This document shows, in pieces, positions 29,202-40,477 of a stretch of 64,000 nt of DNA. The first letter of the stretch is position 1, and the number at the start of each line of letters is the position of its first letter. The position numbers were made by a program, and so were the translations under genes. The notes beneath the pieces are model-generated. The model saw only the letters and a program-made list of their open reading frames with translations, was not told the DNA's origin and made no database searches. This DNA is from Undibacterium hunanense (GTDB lineage: Bacteria > Pseudomonadota > Gammaproteobacteria > Burkholderiales > Burkholderiaceae_D): assembly GCF_014284335.1 (NCBI RefSeq), contig NZ_JACOGF010000011.1:124001-188000 (forward strand), written 5' to 3'.

Positions 29202-29678
29202 ATGGCAATTGAAGGTGTATTGAGTGAAGGCTTTGTCACCACTACGGCAGACAAGCTGATCAACTGGACGCGTACCGGTTCCATGTGGCCCATGACCTTT
29301 GGTCTGGCCTGCTGTGCCGTTGAAATGATGCACGCTGGTGCCTCGCGTTACGATCTGGATCGTTTTGGTGTGGTGTTCCGCCCGTCGCCGCGTCAGTCTG
29401 ACGTGATGATTGTTGCCGGTACGCTGTGCAACAAGATGGCACCTGCCTTGCGCAAGGTGTATGACCAGATGGCCGAGCCGCGCTGGGTTATTTCCATGGG
29501 TTCCTGTGCTAACGGCGGTGGTTACTATCACTATTCGTATTCCGTGGTGCGTGGTTGTGATCGTATTGTTCCGGTTGATGTCTATGTGCCAGGTTGCCCG
29601 CCAACGGCAGAGGCCCTGATGTACGGCATCATACAGTTGCAAAACAAGATCAAGCGTACCAACACCATTGCGCGTTAA
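29202..29678 (+). CDS. nuoB: NADH-quinone oxidoreductase subunit B
   Basis: 158 residues. Peripheral-arm subunit that holds the terminal [4Fe-4S] cluster N2. Cluster ligands are visible as the tandem Cys of [11 protein letters not shown], the Cys of [10 protein letters not shown] and that of [11 protein letters not shown]. Six bases separate it from nuoA. Confidence 0.98.
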   Translation: MAIEGVLSEGFVTTTADKLINWTRTGSMWPMTFGLACCAVEMMHAGASRYDLDRFGVVFRPSPRQSDVMIVAGTLCNKMAPALRKVYDQMAEPRWVISMGSCANGGGYYHYSYSVVRGCDRIVPVDVYVPGCPPTAEALMYGIIQLQNKIKRTNTIAR

Positions 29679-29707
29679 TTGCGTCGTCGCCGGGGCAACA
29701 TTAAATT

Positions 29708-30304
29708 ATGACTACCAAACTGGAAAACCTTGAGACGGCAGTAAAAACGGTCTTGGGTGAGCGCATTCTGGAATTGAAAAATGCGCTGGGTGAAATCACT
29801 ATCGTGGTTTCTGCATCTGAGTATCTGGACGCCATGCTTGCCTTGCGCGATCATCCTGATACCCACTTTGAAGAATTGCTGGATCTGTGTGGCGTCGATT
29901 ATTCCGCCTATGGTGATGGCGTGTGGGAAGGTGCGCGTTATGCCGCCGTTTCGCATTTGCTGTCCATCAAAAACAACTGGCGTTTGCGCGTGCGTGTCTT
30001 CGCGCCGGATGATGAAATGCCGGTCGTGCCTTCCCTGATTGATGTCTGGAACGCCGCCAACTGGTATGAGCGTGAAGCGTTCGATCTGTTTGGTATCTTG
30101 TTTGATGGTCACAATGACTTGCGTCGCATTCTGACTGACTATGGTTTTATCGGACATCCTTTCCGTAAAGACTTTCCAGTTTCCGGCTATGTTGAAATGC
30201 GCTATGACGCAGATCAAAAGCGCGTCGTTTACCAGCCTGTCACGATAGAACCACGCGAAAATGTGCCGCGTATCATTCGTGAAGAACATTACGGGATGAA
30301 ATAA
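29708..30304 (+). CDS. nuoC: NADH-quinone oxidoreductase subunit C
   Basis: 198 residues, the 30-kDa subunit of the peripheral arm. The signature [17 protein letters not shown] then [19 protein letters not shown] is present near residues 118-155. It is separate from NuoD (they are fused in enterics). Its stop overlaps the nuoD start by one base (TAATG). Confidence 0.97.
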   Translation: MTTKLENLETAVKTVLGERILELKNALGEITIVVSASEYLDAMLALRDHPDTHFEELLDLCGVDYSAYGDGVWEGARYAAVSHLLSIKNNWRLRVRVFAPDDEMPVVPSLIDVWNAANWYEREAFDLFGILFDGHNDLRRILTDYGFIGHPFRKDFPVSGYVEMRYDADQKRVVYQPVTIEPRENVPRIIREEHYGMK

Positions 30305-31557
30305 TGGCTGAGATTAAGAATTACACACTGAACTTCGGTCCTCAGCATCCTGCTGCGCACGGTGTTTTGCGCCTGGTGCTTGAACTCGATGGTGAAGTTA
30401 TCCAGCGTGCCGATCCGCATATCGGCCTGTTGCATCGTGCGACTGAAAAGCTGGCGGAGCAAAAAACTTTCCTGCAATCCGTGCCTTACATGGATCGCCT
30501 GGACTATGTATCCATGATGGCCAATGAGCATGCGTATGTCATGGCGATTGAAAAGATGCTGGGTCTGGAAGTGCCTTTGCGCGCACAGTATATCCGCGTC
30601 ATGTTTGATGAAATCACGCGTTTGCTGAACCACTTGCTGTGGATAGGTGCGCATGCGCTGGACGTTGGTGCGATGGCCGTGTTCCTGTACGCATTCCGTG
30701 AACGTGAAGACCTGATGGATTGCTATGAAGCGGTCTCGGGCGCGCGTTTGCATGCTGCCTACTATCGCCCGGGTGGTGTATATCGTGATTTGCCGGATCA
30801 AATGCCGCAATTCACTGTATCGGCCTTGAAGAATGAAAAAGCGATGAAGTTGCTGAATGAAAACCGTCAGGGTTCCCTGCTGGATTTCATTGAAGACTTC
30901 ACCAACCGTTTCCCAAAATATGTCGACGAATACGAAACACTGCTGACGGATAACCGTATCTGGAAGCAGCGTCTGGTCGGTATTGGTGTGGTGTCGCCTG
31001 AGCGCGCCATGGCCATGGGCTTTACTGGTCCTATGCTGCGTGGTTCCGGCATCGAATGGGATTTGCGCAAGAAGCAGCCGTATGAAGTCTATGACTTGCT
31101 GGACTTTGATATTCCGGTTGGTGTGAATGGCGACAGTTATGATCGTTACCTGGTCCGCGTGGAAGAAATGCGCCAGTCCAACCGCATTATCAAGCAATGC
31201 GTGGAATGGTTGCGAAATAACCAGGGTCCGGTGATTACCGATAACCACAAGGTAGCGCCTCCACATCGCGTGAACATGAAGTCAAATATGGAAGAACTCA
31301 TCCATCACTTCAAACTGTTCACCGAAGGTTTCCATGTTCCTGCCGGCGAAGCGTATGCCGCGGTTGAACATCCAAAAGGCGAGTTTGGTATTTACTTGAT
31401 GTCCGATGGTGCTAACAAGCCTTATCGTCTGAAAATCCGTGCGCCAGGTTTCGCGCATTTGCAGGGTTTGGATGAAATGGCAAAAGGTCACATGATTGCT
31501 GATGCGGTAACGATCATCGGTACTCAGGATATTGTGTTTGGTGAGATTGACAGATAA
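30304..31557 (+). CDS. nuoD: NADH-quinone oxidoreductase subunit D
   Basis: 417 residues, the 49-kDa subunit that forms the quinone cavity with Nuo[22 protein letters not shown] (quinone-site His) opens the protein, in blocks [11 protein letters not shown] and [24 protein letters not shown] and the end FGEIDR are family-typical. The initiating ATG shares a base with the nuoC stop. Confidence 0.98.
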   Translation: MAEIKNYTLNFGPQHPAAHGVLRLVLELDGEVIQRADPHIGLLHRATEKLAEQKTFLQSVPYMDRLDYVSMMANEHAYVMAIEKMLGLEVPLRAQYIRVMFDEITRLLNHLLWIGAHALDVGAMAVFLYAFREREDLMDCYEAVSGARLHAAYYRPGGVYRDLPDQMPQFTVSALKNEKAMKLLNENRQGSLLDFIEDFTNRFPKYVDEYETLLTDNRIWKQRLVGIGVVSPERAMAMGFTGPMLRGSGIEWDLRKKQPYEVYDLLDFDIPVGVNGDSYDRYLVRVEEMRQSNRIIKQCVEWLRNNQGPVITDNHKVAPPHRVNMKSNMEELIHHFKLFTEGFHVPAGEAYAAVEHPKGEFGIYLMSDGANKPYRLKIRAPGFAHLQGLDEMAKGHMIADAVTIIGTQDIVFGEIDR

Positions 31558-31594
31558 AGCGGCGCCCTGAGGGCGTCGAATCGAGGCATTAGCT

Positions 31595-32083
31595 ATGGTG
31601 TTATCAGAGCAGGCATTTAAAAAAATTGATCGTGAACTGGCAAAGTTCCCGGCTGACCAGCGCCAGTCCGCTGTGATGGCCGCATTGGCTATTGCCCAGG
31701 ATGAAACTGGCTGGGTATCTCCGGAAGTCATGCAGACCCTGGCTGATTACATCGGCATGCCGGCGGTAGCCGTGCAGGAAGTCGCGACTTTCTACAACAT
31801 GTACAACACCAAGCCGGTGGGCAAGTTCAAGATTTCGGTCTGCACCAATCTGCCTTGCGCCTTGTCTGGTGGTGAACGTGCTGCACATCATCTGAAGCAA
31901 AGACTCGGCATCGATTACAAGGAAACCACGGCAGACGGCCAATTCACGCTGGTTGAAGGTGAATGCATGGGCGCCTGTGGCGATGCACCTGTGATGATCG
32001 TCAATAACAAGCGCATGTGCAGTTTCATGTCGAATGAAAAAATTGATGGTCTGGTCAATGAACTGAAAGAGGCGGGTAAATAA
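31595..32083 (+). CDS. nuoE: NADH-quinone oxidoreductase subunit E
   Basis: 162 residues with a thioredoxin-like [2Fe-2S] (N1a) domain. Ligands are the two Cys in [10 protein letters not shown] and two in [11 protein letters not shown]. Amino-terminal helical part includes [20 protein letters not shown], split by the helix. Stop overlaps nuoF by one base (TAATG). The 37-base gap after nuoD contains a GGCGCCCT/AGGGCGTC hairpin. Confidence 0.97.
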   Translation: MVLSEQAFKKIDRELAKFPADQRQSAVMAALAIAQDETGWVSPEVMQTLADYIGMPAVAVQEVATFYNMYNTKPVGKFKISVCTNLPCALSGGERAAHHLKQRLGIDYKETTADGQFTLVEGECMGACGDAPVMIVNNKRMCSFMSNEKIDGLVNELKEAGK

Positions 32084-33378
32084 TGACGAGTCTGCACAAT
32101 CGCCATATTAAGCCTTTGATACTGGCTGGCCTGGATGGCAAAAACTGGCATCTGGAAGATTACGTAGCACGTGGTGGCTATGAATCTCTGAAGCGTATCC
32201 TGAATGAAAAAATACCGCCTGAGCAAGTGATTGCCGAGTTGAAGGCATCTTCTTTGCGTGGCCGTGGTGGCGCGGGTTTTCCTACCGGTTTGAAGTGGAG
32301 CTTCATGCCGCGTCAGTTCCCTGGCCAAAAATACCTGGTATGTAATACAGATGAGGGCGAGCCTGGTACATTCAAGGACCGTGACATCATTCGTTATAAC
32401 CCGCATGCGCTGATCGAAGGTATGGCCATAGGCGCTTACGCCATGGGCATCACGGTAGGTTACAACTACATCCACGGCGAAATTTTTGCTGACTACGACC
32501 GTTTTGAAGAAGCGCTGGAAGAAGCACGTGCCGCCAATATGCTGGGTGACAAGATTGCCGGTTCTGAATTCAACTTTCAGTTGCATGCTTTCCACGGCTA
32601 TGGCGCGTATATCTGCGGCGAAGAAACAGCCTTGCTGGAATCGCTGGAAGGCAAGAAAGGGCAGCCACGCTTCAAGCCGCCTTTCCCTGCCAGCTTCGGT
32701 CTGTATGGCAAGCCAACCACGATCAATAACACGGAAACTTTTGCAGCCGTACCATTTGTATTTGCCATGGGCGGCGAAAAATACGCCGCGCTGGGTAAGC
32801 CAAACAATGGCGGCACCAAGATTTTCTCGATGTCCGGTGACGTAGCCAAACCAGGCAATTATGAGGTGCCGCTGGGTACGCCATTTGCAACCCTGCTGGA
32901 ACTGGCTGGCGGCATGCGTGACGGCAAAAAGATCAAGGCGGTTATCCCCGGTGGTTCATCCATGCCTGTATTGACTGGCGATGTGATGATGGCTACTGAC
33001 ATGGATTATGACTCCATCGCCAAGGCGGGTTCCATGCTGGGTTCCGGTGCGGTTATCGTCATGGATGAAACACGCTGCATGGTGAAATCATTGTTGCGTC
33101 TGTCTTACTTCTATTTTGAAGAATCCTGTGGTCAGTGCACACCTTGCCGCGAAGGTACGGGCTGGTTGTATCGCATGGTGCATCGTATTGAGCATGGTCA
33201 CGGTCGTGCAGACGATCTGGATATGCTGAACTCCATCGCTGACAATATTCAGGGCAAGACAATTTGCGCCCTCGGTGATGCAGCGGCGATGCCGGTACGC
33301 GCCATGATCAAGAATTTCCGCGAAGAATTTGAATATCACATCGAGCATAAGCATTGCTTGGTGCCCACTTACATGTAA
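32083..33378 (+). CDS. nuoF: NADH-quinone oxidoreductase subunit F (NADH- and FMN-binding)
   Basis: 431 residues. The FMN/NADH site is formed by [17 protein letters not shown] (about residue 62) and [15 protein letters not shown] (about 87). The N3 [4Fe-4S] ligands are in [15 protein letters not shown] (about 348) with a later Cys in TICALGDAA. It is the NADH-oxidising entry of complex I, working with NuoE and NuoG. Confidence 0.98.
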   Translation: MTSLHNRHIKPLILAGLDGKNWHLEDYVARGGYESLKRILNEKIPPEQVIAELKASSLRGRGGAGFPTGLKWSFMPRQFPGQKYLVCNTDEGEPGTFKDRDIIRYNPHALIEGMAIGAYAMGITVGYNYIHGEIFADYDRFEEALEEARAANMLGDKIAGSEFNFQLHAFHGYGAYICGEETALLESLEGKKGQPRFKPPFPASFGLYGKPTTINNTETFAAVPFVFAMGGEKYAALGKPNNGGTKIFSMSGDVAKPGNYEVPLGTPFATLLELAGGMRDGKKIKAVIPGGSSMPVLTGDVMMATDMDYDSIAKAGSMLGSGAVIVMDETRCMVKSLLRLSYFYFEESCGQCTPCREGTGWLYRMVHRIEHGHGRADDLDMLNSIADNIQGKTICALGDAAAMPVRAMIKNFREEFEYHIEHKHCLVPTYM

Positions 33379-33410
33379 GCCAGCTTCGGTTAGCACACTT
33401 AGAGTAGACC

Positions 33411-35717
33411 ATGGTTGAAATCGAAATAGACGGCAAAAAAGTCGAAGTCCAAGAGGGCAGTATGGTGATGGACGCTGCCAATAAGCTTGGCACCTACATC
33501 CCGCACTTTTGCTATCACAAAAAATTATCTATTGCGGCCAACTGCCGCATGTGTCTGGTCGAGGTTGAAAAAGCACCGAAGCCTTTGCCTGCCTGCGCCA
33601 CACCAGTGACCGCCGGCATGATCGTGCGTTCTTCCAGCGACAAGGCAGTAAAAGCACAAAAAGCGGTGATGGAATTTTTGCTCATCAATCACCCGCTGGA
33701 TTGCCCTATCTGTGATCAGGGTGGTGAATGCCAGTTGCAGGATTTGGCTGTCGGTTACGGCGGCACGGCATCCCGTTACGAAGAAGAAAAACGCGTGGTG
33801 TTCCACAAGGATGTCGGTCCACTGGTATCCATGGAAGAAATGAGCCGTTGCATACACTGCACACGCTGCGTACGTTTCGGCCAGGAAATCGCTGGCGTCA
33901 TGGAACTGGGCATGCTCAATCGTGGCGAACATTCCGAAATCACGTCCTTCGTCGGTAAAACGGTAGATTCCGAATTGTCTGGCAATATGATTGACCTGTG
34001 TCCGGTTGGCGCATTGACATCCAAACCTTTCCGTTATTCTGCCCGTACCTGGGAATTGTCTCGCCGTAAATCGGTGAGCGCCCACGATGGCCTGGGTTCC
34101 AACCTGATTGTTCAGGTCAAGAACAACAAGGTCATGCGCGTAGTACCGCTGGAAAACGAAGAAATCAATGAATGCTGGATTTCTGACAAGGACCGTTTCT
34201 CTTACGAAGCACTGAACAGCACAGAACGCCTGACCAAGCCGATGATCAAGCAGGGTGGGCTATGGCAAGAAACTGACTGGCAGACAGCACTGGAATATGT
34301 TGCGCACGGCTTGCGTAACGTCAAGCATGAACATGGTGCTGACGCCATCGCCGGTGTTGCTGCACCAAGTGCCACACTGGAAGAACTGACCCTGTTGCAA
34401 CGCGTTATCCGTGGCCTGGGTTCTGACAATATTGATTTCCGTCTGCGTCAGTCTGACTTCACTTTGAATTCTGCCGTCAAACCTTGGCTGGGTACCAGCA
34501 TCGCCAGGTTTGCACAGTTGAAAAATGTATTCGTGATTGGTTCTTTCCTGCGTAAAGACCATCCTTTGCTGGCAGCACGCCTGCGTCAATCGGTAAAAAT
34601 GGGCGCCAAGCTCAGCATCCTGCATGCGACGGATGATGAATTGCTCATCAAGCTGGCCAACAATGCAGTCGTTGCACCTTCACAATGGACTTCTTTCCTG
34701 GCTGAAGTTGCGGTAGCTGTGGCAGCAAAGAAAGAAATCGCCAAACCAGCTGGTCTGGAAGCGGTGCAGGCATCTGCAAAAGCAGAAGCGATTGCGGCGA
34801 GTCTGATGGCAGGCAATGCAGGCGTATTCCTGGGTAATACAGCGTCTTACCATCCAGAAGCGTCGCAATTGCACGCGCTGGCACAATGGATAGCAGAAAA
34901 TGCTGGCAGTGAATTTGGTTACCTGACAGAAGCAGCCAACACCGTTGGTGGTTATCTGGCAAACGCTATTCCGGCAAACAATGCCAAGCCAGTATTTACT
35001 GAAGCTAAAAAAGCCTACATCGTATTGCATGCCGAGCCTTTGCTTGACAGTGCACATCCGGTACAAGCCAAGGTAGCGCTGGATCAGGCTGAAATGGTCG
35101 TCGTCATGTCACCATTCATGCATGGCGCTGAATATGCAGACGTATTGCTGCCAGTTTCTCCATTCACCGAAACTGCCGGTACCTTCGTCAGTTGCGAAGG
35201 TCGTGCACAAAGTTTCCATGGTGTGGTCAAGCCACTGGGCGATACTCGTCCGGCATGGAAAGTCTTGCGTGTGCTGGGCAATTTGCTGGGTCTGGAAAAC
35301 TTTGATTTTGAAACTGCAGAAGCAGTGCGTGCGACAGTGTTCACAGAAACAGACCTGAGCTTGCAACTGAATAATCTGGCCAAAATCGCCCCTGCAGTTT
35401 CTTCCAGCACCAGTGTTGGTCTGGAACGGATTGCTGATGTTGGTATCTATAGTACTGATGCCATCGTGCGTCGTGCAGAATCCCTGCAACTGACTGCCGA
35501 TGCGCGTGCGCCGCAAGCCTGGATCAGTCAGGCCGAAGCTGGCAAACAGGGTATTGCCGAAGGCGATATGGTCAGACTGAGCAAAACGGGTTCTACCCTG
35601 ATCCCTGTTGGAATAGATAAATCCCTGCCTGATAATGTAGTCAGGATTGCTGCTGGTCATACCCTGACAAGCAATCTGGACGGCATGTTCGGTGCTATCA
35701 AACTGGAGCGTGCATAA
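33411..35717 (+). CDS. nuoG: NADH-quinone oxidoreductase subunit G
   Basis: 768 residues. The amino-terminal ferredoxin domain carries N1b ([18 protein letters not shown]), then N5 ([18 protein letters not shown]) and N4 ([16 protein letters not shown] with a Cys at DLCPVGAL). The following molybdopterin-type domain has no metal site. The extra Cys motif for cluster N7, found in E. coli NuoG near residue 230, is absent; the protein is therefore of the shorter, mitochondrion-like type. The stop overlaps nuoH (TAATG). Confidence 0.96.
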   Translation: MVEIEIDGKKVEVQEGSMVMDAANKLGTYIPHFCYHKKLSIAANCRMCLVEVEKAPKPLPACATPVTAGMIVRSSSDKAVKAQKAVMEFLLINHPLDCPICDQGGECQLQDLAVGYGGTASRYEEEKRVVFHKDVGPLVSMEEMSRCIHCTRCVRFGQEIAGVMELGMLNRGEHSEITSFVGKTVDSELSGNMIDLCPVGALTSKPFRYSARTWELSRRKSVSAHDGLGSNLIVQVKNNKVMRVVPLENEEINECWISDKDRFSYEALNSTERLTKPMIKQGGLWQETDWQTALEYVAHGLRNVKHEHGADAIAGVAAPSATLEELTLLQRVIRGLGSDNIDFRLRQSDFTLNSAVKPWLGTSIARFAQLKNVFVIGSFLRKDHPLLAARLRQSVKMGAKLSILHATDDELLIKLANNAVVAPSQWTSFLAEVAVAVAAKKEIAKPAGLEAVQASAKAEAIAASLMAGNAGVFLGNTASYHPEASQLHALAQWIAENAGSEFGYLTEAANTVGGYLANAIPANNAKPVFTEAKKAYIVLHAEPLLDSAHPVQAKVALDQAEMVVVMSPFMHGAEYADVLLPVSPFTETAGTFVSCEGRAQSFHGVVKPLGDTRPAWKVLRVLGNLLGLENFDFETAEAVRATVFTETDLSLQLNNLAKIAPAVSSSTSVGLERIADVGIYSTDAIVRRAESLQLTADARAPQAWISQAEAGKQGIAEGDMVRLSKTGSTLIPVGIDKSLPDNVVRIAAGHTLTSNLDGMFGAIKLERA

Positions 35718-36781
35718 TGAATTTGCTGCTCTCTATCCATGAACTGGGTCAGCACTATCTTGGCGCATTGTGGATGCCCTTGTGGACACTGGTCAAGATC
35801 GTCTGTATCACCTTGCCGGTGATGGGTTGCGTAGCTTACCTGACCTTGTGGGAACGCAAGATGATAGGTTGGATGCATATTCGTCTTGGCCCGAATCGCG
35901 TTGGCCCGGCAGGTTTGCTGCAGCCTATTGCTGATGCGCTGAAACTGCTGCTGAAAGAAATCGTCATCCCGGCCAAGGCGAATAAAGTCTTGTTCGTACT
36001 GGCACCTATCATGACCATCATGCCAGCGCTGGCAGCCTGGTCGGTGATTCCTTTCGGCCCAGAAACAGTATTGGCGAATGTGAATGCCGGTCTGTTGCTG
36101 ATCATGGCTATCACCTCGATGGAAGTCTACGGCATCATCATCGCCGGTTGGGCATCCAACTCCAAGTATGCTTTCCTGGGTGCCATGCGTGCATCGGCAC
36201 AGATGGTGTCGTATGAAATCGCCATGGGCTTTGTACTGGTTATCGTACTGATGGTGTCTGGCAGTTTGAATATGACTGATATTGTCAATGCCCAGACCAA
36301 GGGTTTTGCAGCCAGCCACGGTTTCAACCTGTTCTCCTGGAACTGGCTGCCACTGCTGCCCATGTTTGTGGTGTATGTGATTTCCGGTATTGCTGAAACC
36401 AACCGTCATCCGTTTGACGTGGTCGAAGGCGAATCCGAGATCGTTGCCGGCCACATGGTTGAATATTCGGGCATGTCGTTCGCGATGTTCTTCCTGGCTG
36501 AATACGCCAACATGATTTTGATTTCTGCGATGGCATCCCTGATGTTCCTCGGCGGTTGGTCTGCACCATTCAGTTTCCTGGATTTCATCCCGGGCTGGAT
36601 CTGGCTCGGCATCAAGACATTCTTTGTGGTTTCGCTGTTCATCTGGGCACGTGCTTCTTTCCCGCGTTATCGCTATGACCAGATCATGCGTCTGGGCTGG
36701 AAAGTATTTATCCCGTTGACCCTGGTGTATCTGGTGATCGTCGCAGCATGGATACAAACTCCATGGAATATTTGGAAGTAA
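35717..36781 (+). CDS. nuoH: NADH-quinone oxidoreductase subunit H
   Basis: 354 residues with eight transmembrane helices; membrane-arm subunit that completes the quinone tunnel. Hallmarks are [21 protein letters not shown] (in pieces [11 protein letters not shown] and [10 protein letters not shown]) near residue 56, and the acidic loop [19 protein letters not shown] near 230. Confidence 0.97.
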   Translation: MNLLLSIHELGQHYLGALWMPLWTLVKIVCITLPVMGCVAYLTLWERKMIGWMHIRLGPNRVGPAGLLQPIADALKLLLKEIVIPAKANKVLFVLAPIMTIMPALAAWSVIPFGPETVLANVNAGLLLIMAITSMEVYGIIIAGWASNSKYAFLGAMRASAQMVSYEIAMGFVLVIVLMVSGSLNMTDIVNAQTKGFAASHGFNLFSWNWLPLLPMFVVYVISGIAETNRHPFDVVEGESEIVAGHMVEYSGMSFAMFFLAEYANMILISAMASLMFLGGWSAPFSFLDFIPGWIWLGIKTFFVVSLFIWARASFPRYRYDQIMRLGWKVFIPLTLVYLVIVAAWIQTPWNIWK

Positions 36782-36793
36782 GAGGCTAAAAAA

Positions 36794-37282
36794 ATGGAAG
36801 CAATCAAGGATTTTTTTGGCAGCCTGATGCTGCGCGAGCTGATCAAGGGCCTGGCCCTGACCGGCCGCTATATGTTTGCCCGCAAGATCACGGTGCAATT
36901 TCCGGAAGAAAAGACACCGCAGTCTCCACGTTTCCGTGGTCTGCATGCCTTGCGCCGTTACCCGAATGGGGAAGAGCGCTGCATCGCCTGTAAATTGTGT
37001 GAAGCAGTGTGCCCGGCCATGGCGATCACGATCGAATCTGATCAACGTGCTGACGGTACGCGTCGTACTACCCGTTATGACATCGATCTGACCAAGTGTA
37101 TCTTCTGCGGTTTTTGCGAAGAATCCTGTCCGGTCGATTCGATTGTGGAAACCCATGTACTGGAATACCACGGCGAAAAACGCGGCGATCTGTATTTCAC
37201 CAAAGAGATGCTGCTGGCCGTAGGTGATCGTTACGAGACACAAATTGCAGCAGCGCGTAGCGCTGATGCCGCATACCGCTAA
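36794..37282 (+). CDS. nuoI: NADH-quinone oxidoreductase subunit I
   Basis: 162 residues with two [4Fe-4S] ferredoxin motifs, [12 protein letters not shown] (about residues 60-71) and [12 protein letters not shown] (about 99-110), clusters N6a and N6b of the peripheral arm. An amino-terminal amphipathic helix anchors it to the membrane arm. Confidence 0.98.
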   Translation: MEAIKDFFGSLMLRELIKGLALTGRYMFARKITVQFPEEKTPQSPRFRGLHALRRYPNGEERCIACKLCEAVCPAMAITIESDQRADGTRRTTRYDIDLTKCIFCGFCEESCPVDSIVETHVLEYHGEKRGDLYFTKEMLLAVGDRYETQIAAARSADAAYR

Positions 37283-37298
37283 CTGGACCTGGTTCGAT

Positions 37299-37946
37299 AT
37301 GGAATTTACTACCGTTTTATTTTATGTTTTCTCAGCGATCATGATAATCGCTGCGATTCAGGTCATTTCTGCGCGCAATCCTGTGCATGCTGCCTTGTTT
37401 CTGGTTCTGACCTTCTTCAATGCAGCTGGTATCTGGATGTTGTTGAAGGCCGAGTTCCTGGCGATTGTACTGGTGCTGGTGTATGTCGGTGCGGTCATGG
37501 TGCTGTTCCTGTTTGTCGTGATGATGCTCGACATCAATCTGGACAAGCTCAGGGAAGGGTTCTGGAGTCACTTTCCGCTGGCAGCCGCTGTTGGCGGCAT
37601 CATCGTGCTGGAAATGGCTGCCGTTTTGTGGCGCGGTTTTTTGCGTCCGGACAATCATGTACCGGCAGTGTCCGACAAAATCGGCAATACCAAATACCTG
37701 GGTATAGAAATCTTCACGCATTACCAGTTTGCCTTTGAAGTAGCGGCAGCGATCTTGTTGCTGGCTATTGTGGCAGCTGTTGCCCTGACTTTGCGTCGCC
37801 GCAAAGACAGCAAATACTTTGATCCGGCAGCTGCGGTAAAAGTGAAGGCCAAGGACCGTATCCGTATCGTCAGCATGAAGGCCGAATCGGATCGTGCAGA
37901 CAGCAACGCAGCCGCTGCGGCAGCGACCGTAAAGCAGGAGGTTTAA
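37299..37946 (+). CDS. nuoJ: NADH-quinone oxidoreductase subunit J
   Basis: 215 residues from the ATG at 37299 (MEFTTVLFYVFSA); the frame is open upstream into nuoI but that start is unlikely. Five transmembrane helices; the conserved VYVGAVMVLFLFVVMMLDI helix with its pi-bulge is at about residues 60-78. The tail beyond residue 170 is charged and Ala-rich. Confidence 0.95.
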   Translation: MEFTTVLFYVFSAIMIIAAIQVISARNPVHAALFLVLTFFNAAGIWMLLKAEFLAIVLVLVYVGAVMVLFLFVVMMLDINLDKLREGFWSHFPLAAAVGGIIVLEMAAVLWRGFLRPDNHVPAVSDKIGNTKYLGIEIFTHYQFAFEVAAAILLLAIVAAVALTLRRRKDSKYFDPAAAVKVKAKDRIRIVSMKAESDRADSNAAAAAATVKQEV

Positions 37947-38261
37947 ATGGCTTTGACTTTGAGTTTGACGCATTACCTGATATTGGGCGCAATCCTGTTT
38001 GCGATTTCCATCGTCGGTATTTTCCTCAATCGTAAAAACATCATTGTGTTATTGATGGCGATCGAGTTGATGTTGTTGGCAGTGAATATTAATTTCATCG
38101 CTTTTTCTCATTATTTGGGTGATGCCGCTGGTCAGGTATTCGTCTTCTTCATATTGACCGTGGCCGCCGCTGAATCTGCGATTGGTCTGGCAATACTGGT
38201 TGTGTTGTTCCGTAATCTGGACACGATCAATGTCGAAGACCTGGATGCATTAAAAGGTTAA
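37947..38261 (+). CDS. nuoK: NADH-quinone oxidoreductase subunit K
   Basis: 104 residues, three transmembrane helices. The two proton-channel glutamates are in [11 protein letters not shown] (about residue 36-46) and [11 protein letters not shown] (about 72). The ATG abuts the nuoJ TAA directly. Confidence 0.97.
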   Translation: MALTLSLTHYLILGAILFAISIVGIFLNRKNIIVLLMAIELMLLAVNINFIAFSHYLGDAAGQVFVFFILTVAAAESAIGLAILVVLFRNLDTINVEDLDALKG

Positions 38262-38348
38262 CAAGGATAATGCTGCGGGCTGTTGCATAGCGACAGTCCG
38301 GCATACGCTGGCGATTTAAGAAAAGTAATAAGCTAACAAAGGGTCATC

Positions 38349-40451
38349 ATGGCGGGGCAACTTAACCCACAATTATTATTGGCAGTACCTCTGGCGCCTC
38401 TGGCAGGGTCTGCTATCGCAGGTTTGCTAGGAACGAAGTTTTTTGGCAATGTGGTCGGACGAAAAGTGTCGCATACCGCGACCATACTGGGCGTGCTGAT
38501 TGCCTTCGTCATTTCTTGCATGACTTTGTCTGCCGTGATGGATGGCGCTACCTATAACGCCACCCTGTATCAATGGATGAATGTTGGTGGCCTGAAGCTG
38601 GAAGTCGGCTTTATGGTTGACAGCCTGACGGCCATGATGATGTGCGTCGTGACCTTTGTGTCGCTGATGGTGCATATCTATACCATCGGTTATATGGCTG
38701 AAGACGAAGGTTACAACCGTTTCTTCTCATACATCTCGCTGTTCACGTTTTCGATGTTGATGCTGGTCATGAGCAACAACTTCCTGCAATTGTTCTTTGG
38801 CTGGGAAGCTGTGGGTCTGGTGTCTTATCTGCTGATCGGTTTCTGGTACACCAAGCCAACCGCGATTTATGCCAACATGAAAGCCTTCCTGGTTAACCGC
38901 GTGGGTGACTTTGGTTTCATCCTCGGTATCGGTTTGCTGGTGGCAAATGCCGGTTCCATGAACTACGTGGAAGTGTTCGCCAAAAAAGAACAACTGGCTG
39001 CCATGCTGCTGCCACATACCGATTGGATGTTGATCACTGTTGCCTGTATCTGCCTGTTTATCGGTGCCATGGGTAAATCTGCACAATTCCCGCTGCATGT
39101 GTGGCTGCCTGATTCGATGGAAGGTCCTACACCGATTTCTGCACTGATCCATGCGGCAACCATGGTGACGGCCGGTATCTTCATGGTGTCGCGCATGTCA
39201 CCGCTGTTCGAACTGTCTGATACCGCCTTGTCGTTCATCATGGTGATTGGCTCGATTACGGCCTTGTTCATGGGTTTCCTGGGGATTATCCAGAACGACA
39301 TCAAGCGCGTGGTGGCGTATTCAACGCTGTCGCAGCTCGGTTACATGACCGTAGCGCTGGGTGCATCTGCGTATTCAGTAGCGGTATTCCATTTGATGAC
39401 GCACGCCTTCTTTAAAGCATTGCTGTTCCTGGCGGCAGGTTCCGTGATTATCGGTATGCATCATGACCAGGACATCCGCAATATGGGTGGTCTGCGTAAA
39501 TACATGCCAATTACCTGGATTACTTCCTTGCTGGGTTCGCTGGCATTGATTGGTACGCCGTTCTTCTCCGGCTTTTATTCCAAAGACAGCATTATTGAAG
39601 CCGTGCAGGCGAGTCATTTGCCAGGCGCAGGCTTTGCCCAGTTTGCCGTGCTGGCAGGTGTGTTTGTCACTGCCTTCTATTCTTTCCGTATGTATTTCCT
39701 GGTCTTTCACGGCAAGGAAAACTTTGGCCATGCCCATGATGATCATCATGCTCACGACGCACATGCAAAAGATGCACATGCGAAGGATGCTCATGGCCAT
39801 GATGCACACGCAGATGATGCACATGATGACCACGATGCGCATCACCATGGACTGGCACCAGGACAAAAACCGCATGAATCACCACTGGTAGTGTGGTTGC
39901 CGCTGGTTTTGCTGGCAATACCTTCGGTGATCATTGGCTTCTTCTCTATCGAGCCCATGTTGTTTGGCAAATTCTTTGACAATGTTATTTTCGTCAATGA
40001 AGCCCACCATGCGATGGAAGAACTCAGGCATGAGTTCCATTCTCCATTCGCCATGGCCCTGCATGCCTTGATGACGCCACCGTTCTGGCTGGCACTGGCT
40101 GGTGTCGTGACTTCCTATGTGTTTTACATGGTCAAGCCTGCGATTCCTGCTGCAATCAAGGAAAAGGCAAGTGCCATTTATACGCTGTTGGACAACAAGT
40201 ACTACATGGATCGTTTCAACGAGATCGTATTTGCTGGCGGCGCACGCTTGCTGGGTGGCGGTTTGTGGAATATCGGTGACAAGGGCCTGATTGATGGCCT
40301 GGTGGTGAACGGCAGCGCGAAACTGGTTGGCTGGTTCTCCAAAGTGATACGCCAGTTGCAAAGTGGTTATATCTATCACTACGCGTTTGTAATGATACTC
40401 GGCGTAATGGCATTCCTGGCTTACACAGTGCTGTTCCCCTTCGCTAAATAA
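38349..40451 (+). CDS. nuoL: NADH-quinone oxidoreductase subunit L with His-rich insert
   Basis: 700 residues, the distal antiporter-like subunit with about 14 core helices and the long lateral helix at the carboxy end. Core motifs include FFGWEAVGLVSYLLIGFWY (about 150; pieces FFGWEAVG and LVSYLLIG), LPDSMEGPTPISALIHAATMVTAG split at PTPISALIHAATM (about 258-275), and the key Lys/His of later helices. Residues about 460-501 form a loop of 42 residues with 15 His and many Asp and Ala, including a tandem AKDAHAKDAH. The insert is probably a soluble loop between helices and could bind metal. Confidence 0.96.
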   Translation: MAGQLNPQLLLAVPLAPLAGSAIAGLLGTKFFGNVVGRKVSHTATILGVLIAFVISCMTLSAVMDGATYNATLYQWMNVGGLKLEVGFMVDSLTAMMMCVVTFVSLMVHIYTIGYMAEDEGYNRFFSYISLFTFSMLMLVMSNNFLQLFFGWEAVGLVSYLLIGFWYTKPTAIYANMKAFLVNRVGDFGFILGIGLLVANAGSMNYVEVFAKKEQLAAMLLPHTDWMLITVACICLFIGAMGKSAQFPLHVWLPDSMEGPTPISALIHAATMVTAGIFMVSRMSPLFELSDTALSFIMVIGSITALFMGFLGIIQNDIKRVVAYSTLSQLGYMTVALGASAYSVAVFHLMTHAFFKALLFLAAGSVIIGMHHDQDIRNMGGLRKYMPITWITSLLGSLALIGTPFFSGFYSKDSIIEAVQASHLPGAGFAQFAVLAGVFVTAFYSFRMYFLVFHGKENFGHAHDDHHAHDAHAKDAHAKDAHGHDAHADDAHDDHDAHHHGLAPGQKPHESPLVVWLPLVLLAIPSVIIGFFSIEPMLFGKFFDNVIFVNEAHHAMEELRHEFHSPFAMALHALMTPPFWLALAGVVTSYVFYMVKPAIPAAIKEKASAIYTLLDNKYYMDRFNEIVFAGGARLLGGGLWNIGDKGLIDGLVVNGSAKLVGWFSKVIRQLQSGYIYHYAFVMILGVMAFLAYTVLFPFAK

Positions 40452-40477
40452 GTGACCACGGCTATAAAAATATAATC

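Noticed and set aside
28632-29642. 336-codon minus-strand open frame across tRNA-Leu, nuoA and nuoB
   Set aside because: It runs through a tRNA gene and two real genes in reverse; shadow only.
35657-37243. 528-codon minus-strand open frame opposite nuoH and nuoI
   Set aside because: Antisense shadow of two confidently identified complex I genes; composition is non-protein-like (Cys, His and Gln excess).
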